Below, in pieces: positions 10,067 through 19,777 of a stretch of 64,000 nucleotides of DNA. A program made the position numbers and the translations under genes. A model generated the notes under the pieces. It saw only the letters and a program-made list of their open reading frames with translations, had not been told where the DNA came from and made no database searches. Source of the DNA: an uncultured Opitutaceae bacterium. GTDB lineage: Bacteria; Verrucomicrobiota; Verrucomicrobiia; Opitutales; Opitutaceae. Location: the NCBI GenBank assembly GCA_903916755.1, contig CAIWXW010000109.1, positions 51,092 to 115,091 of the forward strand. The letters run 5' to 3'. The stretch's first letter is position 1, and every line of letters begins with the position of its first letter.

Positions 10067-12348
10067 GCGGTGGCCAATCCCGGCTTGGCGCGCCCCATGG
10101 CCGCGCCGATCTCCTCCGGCTTGATCGGCTTGCTCACGTAGTCGTCCATTCCGGCGGCCAGGCAGAGCTCGCGGTCGCCGTACATCGCGTTGGCGGTGAG
10201 GGCGATGATCCAGGGACGGTGCGCCGGGTTGGCCTGGCGGATCTGCCGGGTGGCCTCAAGCCCGTCGACCTCCGGCATGTGCACGTCCATGAGCACAATG
10301 TCGTAGGGCTGGCGGCCGAGCGCCTCGAGCGCCTCCCGCCCGTTGGCGGCGAGGTCCGCGCGGTAGCCCAGCTTGGCCAGCATGAAGAGCGCGACCTTCT
10401 GGTTCACCACGTTGTCCTCGGCGATCAGCACGCGCTCCGGATGCAGCACGGGCGCCGCGACGAGATCCGACGGCTGGAACCCGGGGGCATCGTCCGCCCC
10501 GTGCGCCTGCAGCGCCTCCACCAGCGCCTCCAGGAGCTGCGCCGACTTGGTCGGCTTAAACAGGTGCGAGGCGAAGAGCGAGCGATCGATCACGAGTTCT
10601 CCCTGGCCAACCGATGAGAGCATGATCAGCGGCAGCTGGGCGGCGTCCCGCAGCCGGCGGATTTCCACCGCGAGCATGCCTCCGTCCATCGCCGGCATCT
10701 GCATGTCGACCACGGCGACATCAAAGGCCTCGTTGGCCCGCAGCCAGCCGAGGGCCTCCTCGCCGGAGGAGGCGGCCCGCGCGGCCATGTCCCAGCCCGC
10801 GGCCAGCCGGGTGAGAATCCGGCGGCTGGTCGCGTTGTCGTCGACCACCAGGAGGCGCTTGCCCGCCAAGTGTCCCAGGCCCGTGCCCAGGTACGGCCGG
10901 GGCCTGGGTGGCACCGACTCGACCGCCAGGGTGAAGAAGAAGGTTGAGCCCACCCCGACCTGGCTCTCGACCCACATGCGGCCGCCCATGATCTCCACGA
11001 GGCGCCGGCTGATGACCAGCCCGAGGCCCGTGCCGCCGAAGCGCCGGGTCGTGGAGGCGTCCACCTGGGAGAAGGACTGGAAGAGTCGGCCCATGGCCTC
11101 GGGCGGGATGCCGATGCCCGTGTCGCGCACGGCGAAGACGAGCTCGGTGCGCCCCTCCTTGGGCGGCTGGGCGCGCACGCTCAGCACGACCTCGCCCCGC
11201 TCGGTGAACTTCACCGCGTTGCCGAGCAGGTTGACAATGATCTGCCGCAGCCGGGTCACGTCGCCCAGCACCTGGCCGGGCACGCCATCGGCGATCTCGT
11301 AGAGGAGGTCGAGCTGCTTGGCGGAAAACTGCGGCGCCAGCAGGTCGAGGGCGCCCTCGATGCAGTCGCGCAGGCTGAAGACCTCCCGCTCGATCTCGAG
11401 CCGCCCGGACTCGATCTTCGAGAAATCCAGGATGTCGTTGATGATGGTGAGCAGCACCTCGCCGCTGTGCCGGATGGTCTCGGCGTATTCCCGCTGCTCG
11501 GGGTCGAGCGGCGAATCCAGCAGCAGGCTGGTCATCCCGATGACGCCGTTCATCGGGGTCCGGATCTCGTGGCTCATCATGGCCAGGAACTGGCCCTTCG
11601 CCAGGTTCGCCCGCTCGGCGGCCTCTTTCGCGGCCTGCAGCTCCGCCGCCTGCCGGGCCAGCTCCCGCGCCGCATCCTCCTGCGTGCGCTTGACCTCCGT
11701 GATGTCCACCACCGTGTTCACCTCCTTCATCGTGCCGGTGAGCGGATCGCGGTAGGCGTGCATGGTGAGCACGGCCCAGACGGTGCGGCCATCCGGGTGG
11801 AGATAGCGCTTCTCCATCGAAAACTGGTCGATCTCGCCGCGGTACATCCGCGCCTGCAGCTCCTGCTGCCTGGGCCGGTCGTCCGGATGACTGACCGCGA
11901 CGTAGTTCGCGGTGTCACGGGAGCGGTGCGCGGGCACGCCGGTGATCCGCTCGTGCGCGGGATTCACCAGCCGCGTGTCACCCCGCTGGCCCTCGAGCCA
12001 GGAGAGGCCGACCGGGGCATGCTCGTAGATGTAGCGGAAGAGGCTTTCCTCGCGGGCCAGCTGCTCCTGGACCAGGCGCAGATCCGCCGTCATCCGCTCC
12101 GCCTCCTGCACCGCCCGCTCCCGCGTCCGCAGCAGCTCCCGCACCAGCAGGGCCGCCAGTCCGGCCAGCAGCAGGCCGAGGCCGCCGGCAATCCAGGGCA
12201 GCAGTTCCACCCAGCGCGCGCGGTCGCTCGCGCTGCGCAAAAGCCACCAGGCGGCGAACGAAGCCGCTGCGCCCGCGACGAAAGCAATCGCCGGGAGCAA
12301 GCGAGTCCAGCTCAGCCGACCGGAGCGAGGGGTCCCACCGGAAGACAT
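10063..12348 (-). CDS. Hybrid sensor histidine kinase (2 TM, PAS, HisKA, HATPase, two REC)
   Basis: This is a membrane-anchored hybrid kinase of about 761 residues. Two hydrophobic segments near the N-terminus ([10 protein letters not shown]... and [13 protein letters not shown]) enclose almost no periplasmic loop. A PAS domain ([18 protein letters not shown]) and PAC follow, then HisKA with the phospho-acceptor [20 protein letters not shown] and HATPase_c with [21 protein letters not shown]1 has VVDDN and [15 protein letters not shown]2 has IAEDN and [12 protein letters not shown]. No Hpt domain is present, so an external phosphotransfer protein is needed. The ATG at 12348 is preferred over a GTG at 12378. 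No response-regulator partner is adjacent. Confidence 0.9.
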   Translation of the reverse strand: MSSGGTPRSGRLSWTRLLPAIAFVAGAAASFAAWWLLRSASDRARWVELLPWIAGGLGLLLAGLAALLVRELLRTRERAVQEAERMTADLRLVQEQLAREESLFRYIYEHAPVGLSWLEGQRGDTRLVNPAHERITGVPAHRSRDTANYVAVSHPDDRPRQQELQARMYRGEIDQFSMEKRYLHPDGRTVWAVLTMHAYRDPLTGTMKEVNTVVDITEVKRTQEDAARELARQAAELQAAKEAAERANLAKGQFLAMMSHEIRTPMNGVIGMTSLLLDSPLDPEQREYAETIRHSGEVLLTIINDILDFSKIESGRLEIEREVFSLRDCIEGALDLLAPQFSAKQLDLLYEIADGVPGQVLGDVTRLRQIIVNLLGNAVKFTERGEVVLSVRAQPPKEGRTELVFAVRDTGIGIPPEAMGRLFQSFSQVDASTTRRFGGTGLGLVISRRLVEIMGGRMWVESQVGVGSTFFFTLAVESVPPRPRPYLGTGLGHLAGKRLLVVDDNATSRRILTRLAAGWDMAARAASSGEEALGWLRANEAFDVAVVDMQMPAMDGGMLAVEIRRLRDAAQLPLIMLSSVGQGELVIDRSLFASHLFKPTKSAQLLEALVEALQAHGADDAPGFQPSDLVAAPVLHPERVLIAEDNVVNQKVALFMLAKLGYRADLAANGREALEALGRQPYDIVLMDVHMPEVDGLEATRQIRQANPAHRPWIIALTANAMYGDRELCLAAGMDDYVSKPIKPEEIGAAMGRAKPGLATA

Positions 12349-12429
12349 ATTGGGACCCAACCTAGGCGGCTTCGCCACCCGATGGCCAACCTCTTTTGCG
12401 CGCCCGCCCGAAGAAGAAGCCCGGTCCGA

Positions 12430-13584
12430 TCAGGCGGGGGCGAGCTGCCGCGCCAGCCACTCGCCCGGCGTCCGGCCCGCCGGCTGGCTGAGGAGGGCGC
12501 GCAGGCGCGCGGCCTGCGCCTGCGTCCGCGCGATCCGCGCCGGATCCGTGAGGCAGGACCGCAGTTCGGCGGCGAGCGCGGGGGCGGTCGCCGCCCCCTG
12601 GATGTACTCGGGATACATCGGCTCCCCGAGCAGGATGTTGGCGATGCCGAGATAGGGCACCTGCACGAGCCACCGGCCGATCCAATAGGTCAGCGGGTCG
12701 ATGCGATAGGCGATGGCGCCGGGGATCCCCGCCAGGGCGCAGTGCAGCGACATGGTCCCGCTGGCGGTCAGGACCGCGGATGCCGCCACCGGCTCGCCGG
12801 TGGGCCGCAGCTCCACGCCGGCCGGAGGGCCGGCCGCGCGGAGGAGCGCGTGGATCTCCTCGCTGGGGTAGATCGCCACCGCAGGAAGGCCGCCCGCCGC
12901 GCGCTGGGCGGCCAGGAGCGCGGGAAAGATCCGCTCGACCGAGGCCCGGCGGCTGCCGGGCAGCAGCAGGAGGGGCCCGGCGGGATCGTAACTGACCGGG
13001 GGTACGTGGCCGGCGGCGACAAAGGGATGCCCGACGAATTCGCGGACCAGCGCAGTGTCGTCGTAGCAGGCCACCTCGAAGGGAAAGATCACCGCGAGCG
13101 CGTCCAGGTCGCGCGCCATCACGAAGCGGCGCCCGCGCCGGGAGGCCCAGATCTGGGGGCTGATGTAGTAGAGCAGCCGGACGGAGCCGCCGCCCTTCGC
13201 GCTCAGGCCTCGCTCGCGCAGCGCGGCCGCCAGGCGCAGGTTGAAGCCGGAATAGTCGACGAAGCACACCGCGCGCGGCCGGTGCTCGCCCACCCAGCGC
13301 AGCGCCTCCTCCTTCAGGGCGGCGAAGAAGGAAAGATTCTTCAGGACCCCCAGGAACCCGACGACCGAGGAGGCCGTGAGGTCGTAGAGCAGCTGGGCCC
13401 CCGCGGCGGCCCGCCGCGGACCACCCAGGGCGCAGACCTTCAGCCCGGGCCGCAGCTCGAGCAGCTGGGCGAGCATGCGCGCCGCCTGCTCGTCACCCGA
13501 GTGCTCCCCCGCGATGATCAGCAGGTCCACCGTCCCGCCGGCAGGCGGCGCGAACCGGAGCGGCAGGGCGGCCGGGGCGGTCAT
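12430..13584 (-). CDS. lpxB: Lipid-A-disaccharide synthase
   Basis: LpxB condenses UDP-2,3-diacylglucosamine with lipid X to form the lipid A disaccharide at the cytoplasmic face of the inner membrane. Family motifs are clear: IIAGEHSGDEQAARML at the N-terminus, VDYSGFNLRLA, YYISPQIWASRRGR, LLPGSRRASVERIFP, the UDP-binding ASGTMSLHCALAGIPG, and NILLGEPMYPEYIQ. Length 384 is normal. It overlaps the upstream Gfo/Idh gene by 4 bp (ATGA), indicating one operon. Its presence shows an LPS-type outer membrane. Confidence 0.95.
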   Translation of the reverse strand: MTAPAALPLRFAPPAGGTVDLLIIAGEHSGDEQAARMLAQLLELRPGLKVCALGGPRRAAAGAQLLYDLTASSVVGFLGVLKNLSFFAALKEEALRWVGEHRPRAVCFVDYSGFNLRLAAALRERGLSAKGGGSVRLLYYISPQIWASRRGRRFVMARDLDALAVIFPFEVACYDDTALVREFVGHPFVAAGHVPPVSYDPAGPLLLLPGSRRASVERIFPALLAAQRAAGGLPAVAIYPSEEIHALLRAAGPPAGVELRPTGEPVAASAVLTASGTMSLHCALAGIPGAIAYRIDPLTYWIGRWLVQVPYLGIANILLGEPMYPEYIQGAATAPALAAELRSCLTDPARIARTQAQAARLRALLSQPAGRTPGEWLARQLAPA

Positions 13585-14561
13585 CGTTTCGCGTTCCGGA
13601 TCTGCTCCGTGATCGCGATGGCGACTTCCAGGGCCGATTTGCCCAGGGCCGCTCCGACCTTGGGCTGCTTGGCCTCCGCCACGCTCTCGACGAAATGCGC
13701 GAGTTCGAGCGCCAGCGGCTCCCCCTTCTCGATGGGGATCTCCCGGACCGGCACCGAGCTCGTGTCGCCGGCCTTGATCAGGCCGATCTTCATCTTGAGC
13801 CCGTAGGCGACGATGTCGCCCTTGCGGATCAGATGGCCCTTCTGGTTCATGAAATCGAGCGAAAGGTAGGCGTCGTTCTGGAAGATCCGGATTTCCCGCG
13901 ACTTTTGCAGGCTCATCCGGCTGGCGCTCAGGTTCGCGACGCAGCCATTCTCGAACTGCAGCCGGGCGTTGGCGATGTCCTCGGACTTCGAGAGCACGTT
14001 GATGCCGACGCTGTCGATCCGCGCGATGGGGGACTTGACGAGGGCGAGGACGATCCCGATGTCGTGGATCATCAGGTCGAGCACCACCCCGACCTCGGTC
14101 CCGCGCGTCTGGTAGGGCGCCAGCCGCTCGGCCGTGATGTACTGCGGATGGTCCGCCTCCTTCTCGAGGAAGGTCATGACCGGGTTGAAATGCTCCACGT
14201 GGCCGACCTGCACCAGGCAGCCGTGCTGCCGGGCGGCCGCCAGCACCTGCTCGGCCTCCTCCAGGGAGGCGCAGATCGGCTTCTCGATCAGCAGATGGCA
14301 GCCCCGGCGCAGCAGCGGCAGCGCCACGGCGGCGTGCCGGTCGGTCGGCACCACGACCGAGATGGCATCGCAGGCCTCGCCGAGCTCATCCAGGGTGGCA
14401 AAGCGGCGGCAGCTGAACCGCGCGCAGATCTCCGCGGCCCGCGCATCGCTTTCCTCGTAGATGCCCGCCAGCTCGGCGCCCTTCAACTCCGCGTAGATGC
14501 GGGCGTGGTGCTGGCCGAGTGAACCGACCCCGGCGACACCGCATGCGATCTTCTTGGCCAT
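13581..14561 (-). CDS. Gfo/Idh/MocA oxidoreductase coupled to lpxB
   Basis: This 326-residue dehydrogenase has the N-terminal Rossmann motif GVAGVGSLGQHHAR, the Gfo/Idh EKP motif (LLIEKPICASLEEAE, Lys as active site) and the second-domain motif VVLDLMIHDIGIVLAL with the usual Asp/His pair. It overlaps lpxB by 4 bp. An oxidoreductase of this family is a recurrent neighbour of lpxB in several phyla, and GnnA (UDP-GlcNAc 3-dehydrogenase, which precedes 3-amino lipid A) is a family member. A lipid A sugar-modifying role is therefore an inference from context. No GnnB-type aminotransferase is present in this window. Confidence 0.85.
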   Translation of the reverse strand: MAKKIACGVAGVGSLGQHHARIYAELKGAELAGIYEESDARAAEICARFSCRRFATLDELGEACDAISVVVPTDRHAAVALPLLRRGCHLLIEKPICASLEEAEQVLAAARQHGCLVQVGHVEHFNPVMTFLEKEADHPQYITAERLAPYQTRGTEVGVVLDLMIHDIGIVLALVKSPIARIDSVGINVLSKSEDIANARLQFENGCVANLSASRMSLQKSREIRIFQNDAYLSLDFMNQKGHLIRKGDIVAYGLKMKIGLIKAGDTSSVPVREIPIEKGEPLALELAHFVESVAEAKQPKVGAALGKSALEVAIAITEQIRNAKR

Positions 14562-14570
14562 GGCGGAAGG

Positions 14571-15260
14571 TTAGCCCGTTACGGGCGGCTGGGAATCGAG
14601 AACTTCGTGGAGCTGGCCCTCCCGCAGGAGGAACTGCCGGCCGGTTTTGCGGGCGTAGGCGGCATTGTGCGTGACCAGCACCAGGGCCGTGCCGGTCTCC
14701 CGGCAGAGCCCGAGCAGGAGATCGATGACCGCGTCGCCGGAACCCTCGTCGAGGTTGCCGGTCGGCTCGTCCGCCAGCAGGAGCCGCGGGGAGTTCATGA
14801 GGGCGCGGGCCACCGCGACCCGCTGCCGCTCGCCGCCGGAGAGCTGGGTCGGCAGATGGTGGCCGCGCTCGGACAGGCCGACCCGGGCGAGCAGGTCCTT
14901 CGCCCGCGCGCGCGCGGCCGGTCCGATCCCGCCCTGGATCCGGCGCGCCATGAGGACATTGGCGTGGGCGTCGAGCTCCGGGATCAGGTAAAAGGACTGG
15001 AAGACCATGCCCAGGAAGTCGGCGCGGCGCGCGGGCCCGGTGTCGGGCGAGCCGCCCCAGTGCAGCGTGCCGGCATCGGGCGCGTCGAGCCCGGCCAGGA
15101 GATGCAGGAGGGTCGACTTGCCGGAGCCCGATTCCCCGCGGATGCTGACGCTGGTGCCGGCCTCGACCGCGAGGTCGATCCCGCGCAGGACCTCGATCCG
15201 GCGATCGCCGCTCGGGTAGCTCTTCCGGACACCGTGGGCGCTCAACGCGGGCTCATTCAT
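14571..15260 (-). CDS. lolD: Lipoprotein-releasing ABC transporter ATP-binding subunit
   Basis: This 229-residue ABC ATPase of the MacB/LolD type has Walker A GESGSGKST, Q-loop MVFQSFYLIPELDAHANV, signature LSGGERQRVAVARAL, Walker B LLLADEPTGNLD and the H-loop LVTHN. LolD powers extraction of lipoproteins from the inner membrane for outer-membrane sorting. The adjacent LolC/E-type permease overlaps its start by 8 bp, which supports this assignment over a general efflux ATPase. It lies 9 bp upstream of the Gfo/Idh-lpxB pair, placing envelope functions in one transcription unit. Confidence 0.88.
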   Translation of the reverse strand: MNEPALSAHGVRKSYPSGDRRIEVLRGIDLAVEAGTSVSIRGESGSGKSTLLHLLAGLDAPDAGTLHWGGSPDTGPARRADFLGMVFQSFYLIPELDAHANVLMARRIQGGIGPAARARAKDLLARVGLSERGHHLPTQLSGGERQRVAVARALMNSPRLLLADEPTGNLDEGSGDAVIDLLLGLCRETGTALVLVTHNAAYARKTGRQFLLREGQLHEVLDSQPPVTG

Positions 15261-16482
15261 TGCGCAGGGCCTCCACCGGCTTGAGCCGCGCCGCGCGCCA
15301 GGCGGGCAGCAGGCCGGCCAGGGTCGAGACGACGATCGTCAGGACGATCGTCAGGACGACGTCGGACTCGGAGGTATGGGCCGGCAGCTGGCTAAACTGG
15401 TAGAAGCGCTGCAGGACTTCGGCGCGCTCGGTGGCGCGCGCGATGCCCATGACCACGTCATTGCGGATGGCGAGGGCCCCGAAGCCGAGGCCCAGGCCCA
15501 CCGCGGTCCCGAGGACGCCGATGAACAGGCCCTGGATGCAGAAGCAGGCCGCCACCTGGCGCGGGCTGGCGCCCAGGGCGCCGAGCAGCCCGATCTCGCG
15601 GGTCTTGCGGATGACCGAGATGAGGAGGGAGCTCGTCACGGAAAAGGCGGCCACGATCACGATGATGAAGAGCATGAAGAAGATCATGCTCTTCTCGAGC
15701 CCCAGCACCCACAGAAAGTCACTCCAGCTGTCCTCCCAGGAGTAGGCGCGGATGTTCTCGGGGAGCACGGCGTTGATCCGCTTCGCGCCCTCATCCTCGT
15801 TGAGGCCGTCCTGCAGGCGGACATAGAGCCCGTGCACGTTGGATTGCAGGCCATAGAGGTCCTGGGCCAGGCGCAGGGTGCAGTAGACGTTGCTGGTATC
15901 GAGCTGCTGGTGGCCAAACTCGATGATGCCGACCACGTGGACCGAGCGCGGCAGGAAGAGCTCGTCGTGCTCCAGCTTCTGGATGATCAGGGGGGAATAG
16001 ATCTCGATCGTGTCGCCGACCGTGACCCCGAGGCTCTCGGCCAGCGCCGAGCCGACGATCACCGAATCGTCGTCCAGATCGTCGATCGAGCCGATGACCA
16101 TGTATTTCCGCAGGTTCGCCACCTTCTCGATGCTGCCGGGATCGATGCCGGTCAGGAAGGGATAGACCGGGCGGCCCTGGTACTGCACCATGACGGAGCT
16201 GTAGGCGTAGGGCGAGGCGGCGACGACCCCCGGGACCTTTTCCACCTGCCTCACCACGGCGGGATAGTCCACGATCTGGGTCGCCGACTTGACCTGCACC
16301 TGCCCCTGGGAATTCACGATCATCTGCTCGATTCCGTAGTGGAACCCGCCCATGACGCTGGTCGTCACGATCAGGACCATGACCCCGAGCGCGACTCCGA
16401 ACACCGAGATCACCGTGAAGAACGGGAAGCGCTTCCCGCTCGGAAACAGCTGCTTCAGCGCCAGGTAGATGAACCAAGGCAT
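15253..16482 (-). CDS. lolC: Lipoprotein-releasing ABC transporter permease (LolC/LolE family)
   Basis: This 409-residue permease has the FtsX/MacB topology: one N-terminal transmembrane helix (FFTVISVFGVALGVMVLIV), a periplasmic domain of roughly 220 residues, and three C-terminal helices (FFMLFIIVIVAAFSV onward). The N-terminal FIYLALKQLF and the GLLGALGAS segment are typical of LolC/LolE. Only one permease gene is present, so it probably works as a homodimer (LolCE-like); I cannot distinguish C from E. It overlaps lolD by 8 bp and lies 6 bp downstream of lysS. Confidence 0.88.
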   Translation of the reverse strand: MPWFIYLALKQLFPSGKRFPFFTVISVFGVALGVMVLIVTTSVMGGFHYGIEQMIVNSQGQVQVKSATQIVDYPAVVRQVEKVPGVVAASPYAYSSVMVQYQGRPVYPFLTGIDPGSIEKVANLRKYMVIGSIDDLDDDSVIVGSALAESLGVTVGDTIEIYSPLIIQKLEHDELFLPRSVHVVGIIEFGHQQLDTSNVYCTLRLAQDLYGLQSNVHGLYVRLQDGLNEDEGAKRINAVLPENIRAYSWEDSWSDFLWVLGLEKSMIFFMLFIIVIVAAFSVTSSLLISVIRKTREIGLLGALGASPRQVAACFCIQGLFIGVLGTAVGLGLGFGALAIRNDVVMGIARATERAEVLQRFYQFSQLPAHTSESDVVLTIVLTIVVSTLAGLLPAWRAARLKPVEALRNE

Positions 16483-16488
16483 GTCCGC

Positions 16489-17997
16489 CTAGGAATCGAT
16501 CGGCGCGTGGGTTTCCGGCTGCGTCACCGCCGCGGGCCGCAGGAGCGGGAAGAGAATCACGTCGCGGATGCTCTCGGCGCCGGTCAGCAGGATGCAGAGT
16601 CGGTCGATGCCGACGCCCATCCCGCCCGCCGGGGGCATGCCATACTCGAGCGCGAGGAGGAAGTCCTGGTCGATGCTCTGCTGCTCGCCGCCGGCCTGCT
16701 TCTCGAACATGGCGCGCTGGACGTCCGGGTCGTTCTGCTCGGAATAGGCCGGGGCGATCTCCATTCCGCCGATGCAGAGTTCGAAGACATCGAGGGTCTC
16801 GGGATCCGCCGCGTTGATCTTGGCCAGGGGGCACAGTTCCTTCGGCAGGTTCAGGACGAAGGTCGGCTGGATCAGGGCGGGCTCGATCCGCTTGGAGAAG
16901 ATCTCGTTCGTGATCTCGAAGTCCTCCCAGGATGCCTGGACGTCCTTGAGCCCGAGTTTTTCCGCGGCGGCGAGGTGCTCCGCCTTGCTCCGGGCGAACC
17001 ACTCGGGGTCGCCGGTCTCGGCGCGGATCAGGTCCTTGTAGGTCACCTCGCGCCACGCGCCCGCGAAATCAATGTCCTGGCCGCTGGCGGCATGCCTGAT
17101 CGTGGTCGTGCCCAGGGCGTCGCGGCAGAGGGTGAGGATCAGGTCCTTGATCAGGACCATCATTCCCCGGTGGTCGCTGTAGGCCTGATAGACCTCCAGC
17201 ATCGTGAATTCCGGATTGTGCCGTCGGGAAATGCCCTCGTTCCGGAAATTGCGGCCGATCTCGAACACCCGGTCGTACCCGCCGACCAGGAGGCGCTTGA
17301 GATAGAGCTCGAGCGAGATGCGCAGAAAGAAGTCCACCCCCAGCGCATTGTGATGGGTCGTGAAAGGCCGGGCGGCCGCGCCGCCCGCCACGCTCTGCAG
17401 GACCGGGGTCTCGACCTCGATGAAGCGGCGGTCCTCCAGAAACCGGCGGACCCCCGCCACGATCCTCGAGCGCAGCATCAGCCGCTTCCGGGACTCCGCA
17501 TTGACGATCAGGTCCAGGTAGCGCTGGCGGTACACCTGCTCCGGATCGGTCAGCCCATGCCATTTTTCCGGCAGCGGACGCAGCGCCTTGGCCACCAGCG
17601 TGAAACGGTCGGCGCGGACCGTGATCTCGCCGCTCTTGGTCTTGAACAGGGTGCCCACGGCACCGATGATGTCGCCCAGGTCGAGCTTCTTGAAAGCCGC
17701 ATAGGCCTCGTCGCCGATCACGTCCTTCTTCACGTAGAGCTGGATCGTCCCCTCCTGGTCCTGGATCTTGACGAACTGGCTCTTGCCCATGTCGCGGATG
17801 ACGACCAGCCGGCCTGCCACCGCCACCCCCACCACGTTTTCCTGCCCCTCGACGTAGGCCTTGAGGGCCTCGGCCGAAAAATGGGTCGGCGCGACATTGG
17901 CCCGGAACGGATCCGTGCCCGCCGCGCGCAGATCGGCCAGCTTCTGCCGACGCACTGCCGGCTGGTCGTGACTCATCTCGGGGGGGATTTCAGACAT
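16489..17997 (-). CDS. lysS: Lysyl-tRNA synthetase, class II
   Basis: This class II aminoacyl-tRNA synthetase of about 502 residues has an N-terminal OB-fold anticodon-binding domain (VAGRLVVIRDMGKSQFVKIQD), class II motif 2 (FRNEGISRRHNPEFTMLEVY) and motif 3 (GMGVGIDRLCILLTG). The LysRS-specific YRQRYLDLI segment is present. The start MSEIPPEMSH (17997) is favoured; a start 39 bases upstream adds a non-family extension. The gene is divergent from lipB across about 100 bp and is followed 6 bp later by the Lol permease gene. Confidence 0.95.
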   Translation of the reverse strand: MSEIPPEMSHDQPAVRRQKLADLRAAGTDPFRANVAPTHFSAEALKAYVEGQENVVGVAVAGRLVVIRDMGKSQFVKIQDQEGTIQLYVKKDVIGDEAYAAFKKLDLGDIIGAVGTLFKTKSGEITVRADRFTLVAKALRPLPEKWHGLTDPEQVYRQRYLDLIVNAESRKRLMLRSRIVAGVRRFLEDRRFIEVETPVLQSVAGGAAARPFTTHHNALGVDFFLRISLELYLKRLLVGGYDRVFEIGRNFRNEGISRRHNPEFTMLEVYQAYSDHRGMMVLIKDLILTLCRDALGTTTIRHAASGQDIDFAGAWREVTYKDLIRAETGDPEWFARSKAEHLAAAEKLGLKDVQASWEDFEITNEIFSKRIEPALIQPTFVLNLPKELCPLAKINAADPETLDVFELCIGGMEIAPAYSEQNDPDVQRAMFEKQAGGEQQSIDQDFLLALEYGMPPAGGMGVGIDRLCILLTGAESIRDVILFPLLRPAAVTQPETHAPIDS

Positions 17998-18097
17998 GGA
18001 ACCGTTGAGTGTGGCCCGGGGAAGGTTTCGGGGCAAACGGAAATTGGAACCACCGCTTTAACTTTGGCGATTAGGTGCTATCACTTAATGTCTTCCG

Positions 18098-18769
18098 ATG
18101 TCTTCTCCCGCCGTTCTGGCCGCCTCCACCGTCGACTGGGGCCGCACCCCCTATCGGGAGGCGCAGCGCCGCCAGGATGAGCAGGTGGCGCGGCGGATCG
18201 CCGGCGAGATCGGCGACACGCTGGTCTTTACCGAGCACGATCCGGTCTTCACCGTCGGGCTCCGCCGCGGCGCGGAAACGAACCTGGTCTGGAATCCCGC
18301 CCAGTTGCGCCAGGCCGGCGTGGACGTGATGAAGACCAACCGGGGGGGCGACATCACCTACCACGGGCCGGGCCAGGTCGTGGGCTACCCGATCGTGAGC
18401 CTCGTCCCCCGCCCCGATCTCCACGCCTACCTCCGCCTCCTCGAGCAGGTGATGATCAATGGCTTGGGCAGCCTGGGCCTGGCCGCCTCGCGCCGGCCCG
18501 GCAAGACCGGCATCTGGCTGGGCCACCGCAAGATCGCCGCCATCGGCGTCGCCGTGCGGCGCTGGATCGCCTACCATGGGTTCGCCCTGAACGTGGATCC
18601 GGACCTGGCTCATTTTGGCGGCATCGTCCCCTGCGGGATCGGCGCGGCCGACGGTTCCGTCACCTCGATGCGGGCGGAACTCGGCCGGGCCGTCGATCTG
18701 GCCGAGGTCCGCCAGGTGCTCGCGGTTGAGTTCTGGGCCGAATGGGAGAAGTTCCTGCGCGGCGGTTGA
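18098..18769 (+). CDS. lipB: Lipoyl(octanoyl) transferase
   Basis: LipB moves octanoate from acyl-ACP to the lipoyl domains of 2-oxoacid dehydrogenases and GcvH. The 223-residue protein shows DTLVFTEHDPVFTVGLR, the substrate-binding RGGDITYHGPGQVVGYPI, KTGIWLG..KIAAIGVAVRRWI, and the catalytic Cys in IVPCGI with Lys in RKIAAIG. It lies 42 bp upstream of lipA, which inserts the sulfurs, so the two form the usual lipoate operon. Confidence 0.95.
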   Translation: MSSPAVLAASTVDWGRTPYREAQRRQDEQVARRIAGEIGDTLVFTEHDPVFTVGLRRGAETNLVWNPAQLRQAGVDVMKTNRGGDITYHGPGQVVGYPIVSLVPRPDLHAYLRLLEQVMINGLGSLGLAASRRPGKTGIWLGHRKIAAIGVAVRRWIAYHGFALNVDPDLAHFGGIVPCGIGAADGSVTSMRAELGRAVDLAEVRQVLAVEFWAEWEKFLRGG

Positions 18770-18811
18770 TCTTGCGCCAAACGCGTCTTTTTGCGGCCAT
18801 ATCCCTTCCCG

Positions 18812-19705
18812 ATGTCTCCTCGCAAACCCGAATGGCTTCGCGCCAAGCTCCCCGGCGGGCCGGTCTACTCCGCCGTCCGGAAGCTGGTCGACGAGCACAA
18901 GCTCCATACGGTCTGCCAGAGCGCGCAGTGCCCCAATCTCGGCGAATGCTGGTCGCGGGGCACCGCGACCCTCATGATCCTGGGCAACATCTGCACCCGC
19001 TCCTGCAATTTCTGCGCGGTGCAGACCGGACGCCCGACCGAGCTCGACCTCGGCGAGCCGGCCCGCGTGGCCGACGCGGTCGCCCGGATGGGCCTAAAGC
19101 ACTGCGTCCTGACCAGCGTCGCGCGCGACGAGCTGGCCGATGGCGGCGCCAGCGTCTGGGCCGCCACGATCCGCGCCGTCCGCTACCGCAATCCGCACAC
19201 CGCGATCGAGGTTCTGGTGCCGGACTTCAAGGGCAAGCTGGAGGACGTCGACACGGTGCTCGGCGCCAAGCCCGACATTTTCAATCACAACGTCGAGACG
19301 GTTGAGCGGCTGCAGAAGCCCGTCCGCGTCCAGGCGCGCTACGACCGCTCGCGCAGCGTCCTCCGCCACGTGAAGAGCCGCGGCTTCGTCGCCAAGACCG
19401 GCATCATGCTTGGACTGGGCGAGCGGACCGAGGAGATCGAGCAGACCCTCCGCGACCTGGCCGGCGATGGCATCAACATCCTGACCATTGGCCAGTACCT
19501 CCAGCCCACCCCGCAGCACCTGCCGGTGGAGCGATGGGTGGAGCCCGCGGAGTTCACGCACTGGAAGCAGTTTGGCCTGGGCCTCGGCTTCGGCGTCGTG
19601 GAGAGCGGCGCCATGGTGCGCTCGAGCTACCATGCCGACGAGCAATCCGAGAAGTACACCGGCGCGGAGCACCTGAACACCGCCAACACCCTGGCCAGCG
19701 CCTGA
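18812..19705 (+). CDS. lipA: Lipoyl synthase (radical SAM)
   Basis: LipA inserts two sulfur atoms into the octanoyl chain on lipoyl domains. The auxiliary cluster motif is CQSAQCPNLGECW (C-x4-C-x5-C) and the radical-SAM cluster motif is CTRSCNFCAV (C-x3-C-x2-C). LTSVARDELADGG and FNHNVETVERLQKPVR are also typical, and the protein ends near the conserved SSYHADE segment. Length is 297 residues from the ATG at 18812; a TTG at 18791 is less likely. It is the second gene of the lipB-lipA operon. Confidence 0.96.
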   Translation: MSPRKPEWLRAKLPGGPVYSAVRKLVDEHKLHTVCQSAQCPNLGECWSRGTATLMILGNICTRSCNFCAVQTGRPTELDLGEPARVADAVARMGLKHCVLTSVARDELADGGASVWAATIRAVRYRNPHTAIEVLVPDFKGKLEDVDTVLGAKPDIFNHNVETVERLQKPVRVQARYDRSRSVLRHVKSRGFVAKTGIMLGLGERTEEIEQTLRDLAGDGINILTIGQYLQPTPQHLPVERWVEPAEFTHWKQFGLGLGFGVVESGAMVRSSYHADEQSEKYTGAEHLNTANTLASA

Positions 19706-19718
19706 GGCGGAAAGCAAG

Positions 19719-19749
19719 CCGGCCCGCGGCGAAGAACGCCGCAGGCCGG
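19719..19749. terminator. GC-rich hairpin between convergent lipA and the MamK-like gene
   Basis: CCGGCC-C-GCGGCG (19719-19731) pairs with CGCCGC-A-GGCCGG (19737-19749) around a 5-nt AAGAA loop, with one C/A mismatch. It lies 14 nt after lipA and 28 nt before the end of the convergent mamK-like gene. No strong T tract follows on either strand, so a bidirectional termination role is inferred from position. Confidence 0.5.
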
Positions 19750-19777
19750 AACACAACCCAAAGGGTTTAAGCGCGGG

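Noticed and set aside
11467..13806. A 779-residue plus-strand frame
   Set aside because: It is the complement of the histidine kinase and lpxB genes and has the His/Arg/Gly-rich composition of shadow frames.
15376..18180. A 934-residue plus-strand frame
   Set aside because: Antisense to lolC/E and lysS; no recognisable domain and biased composition.
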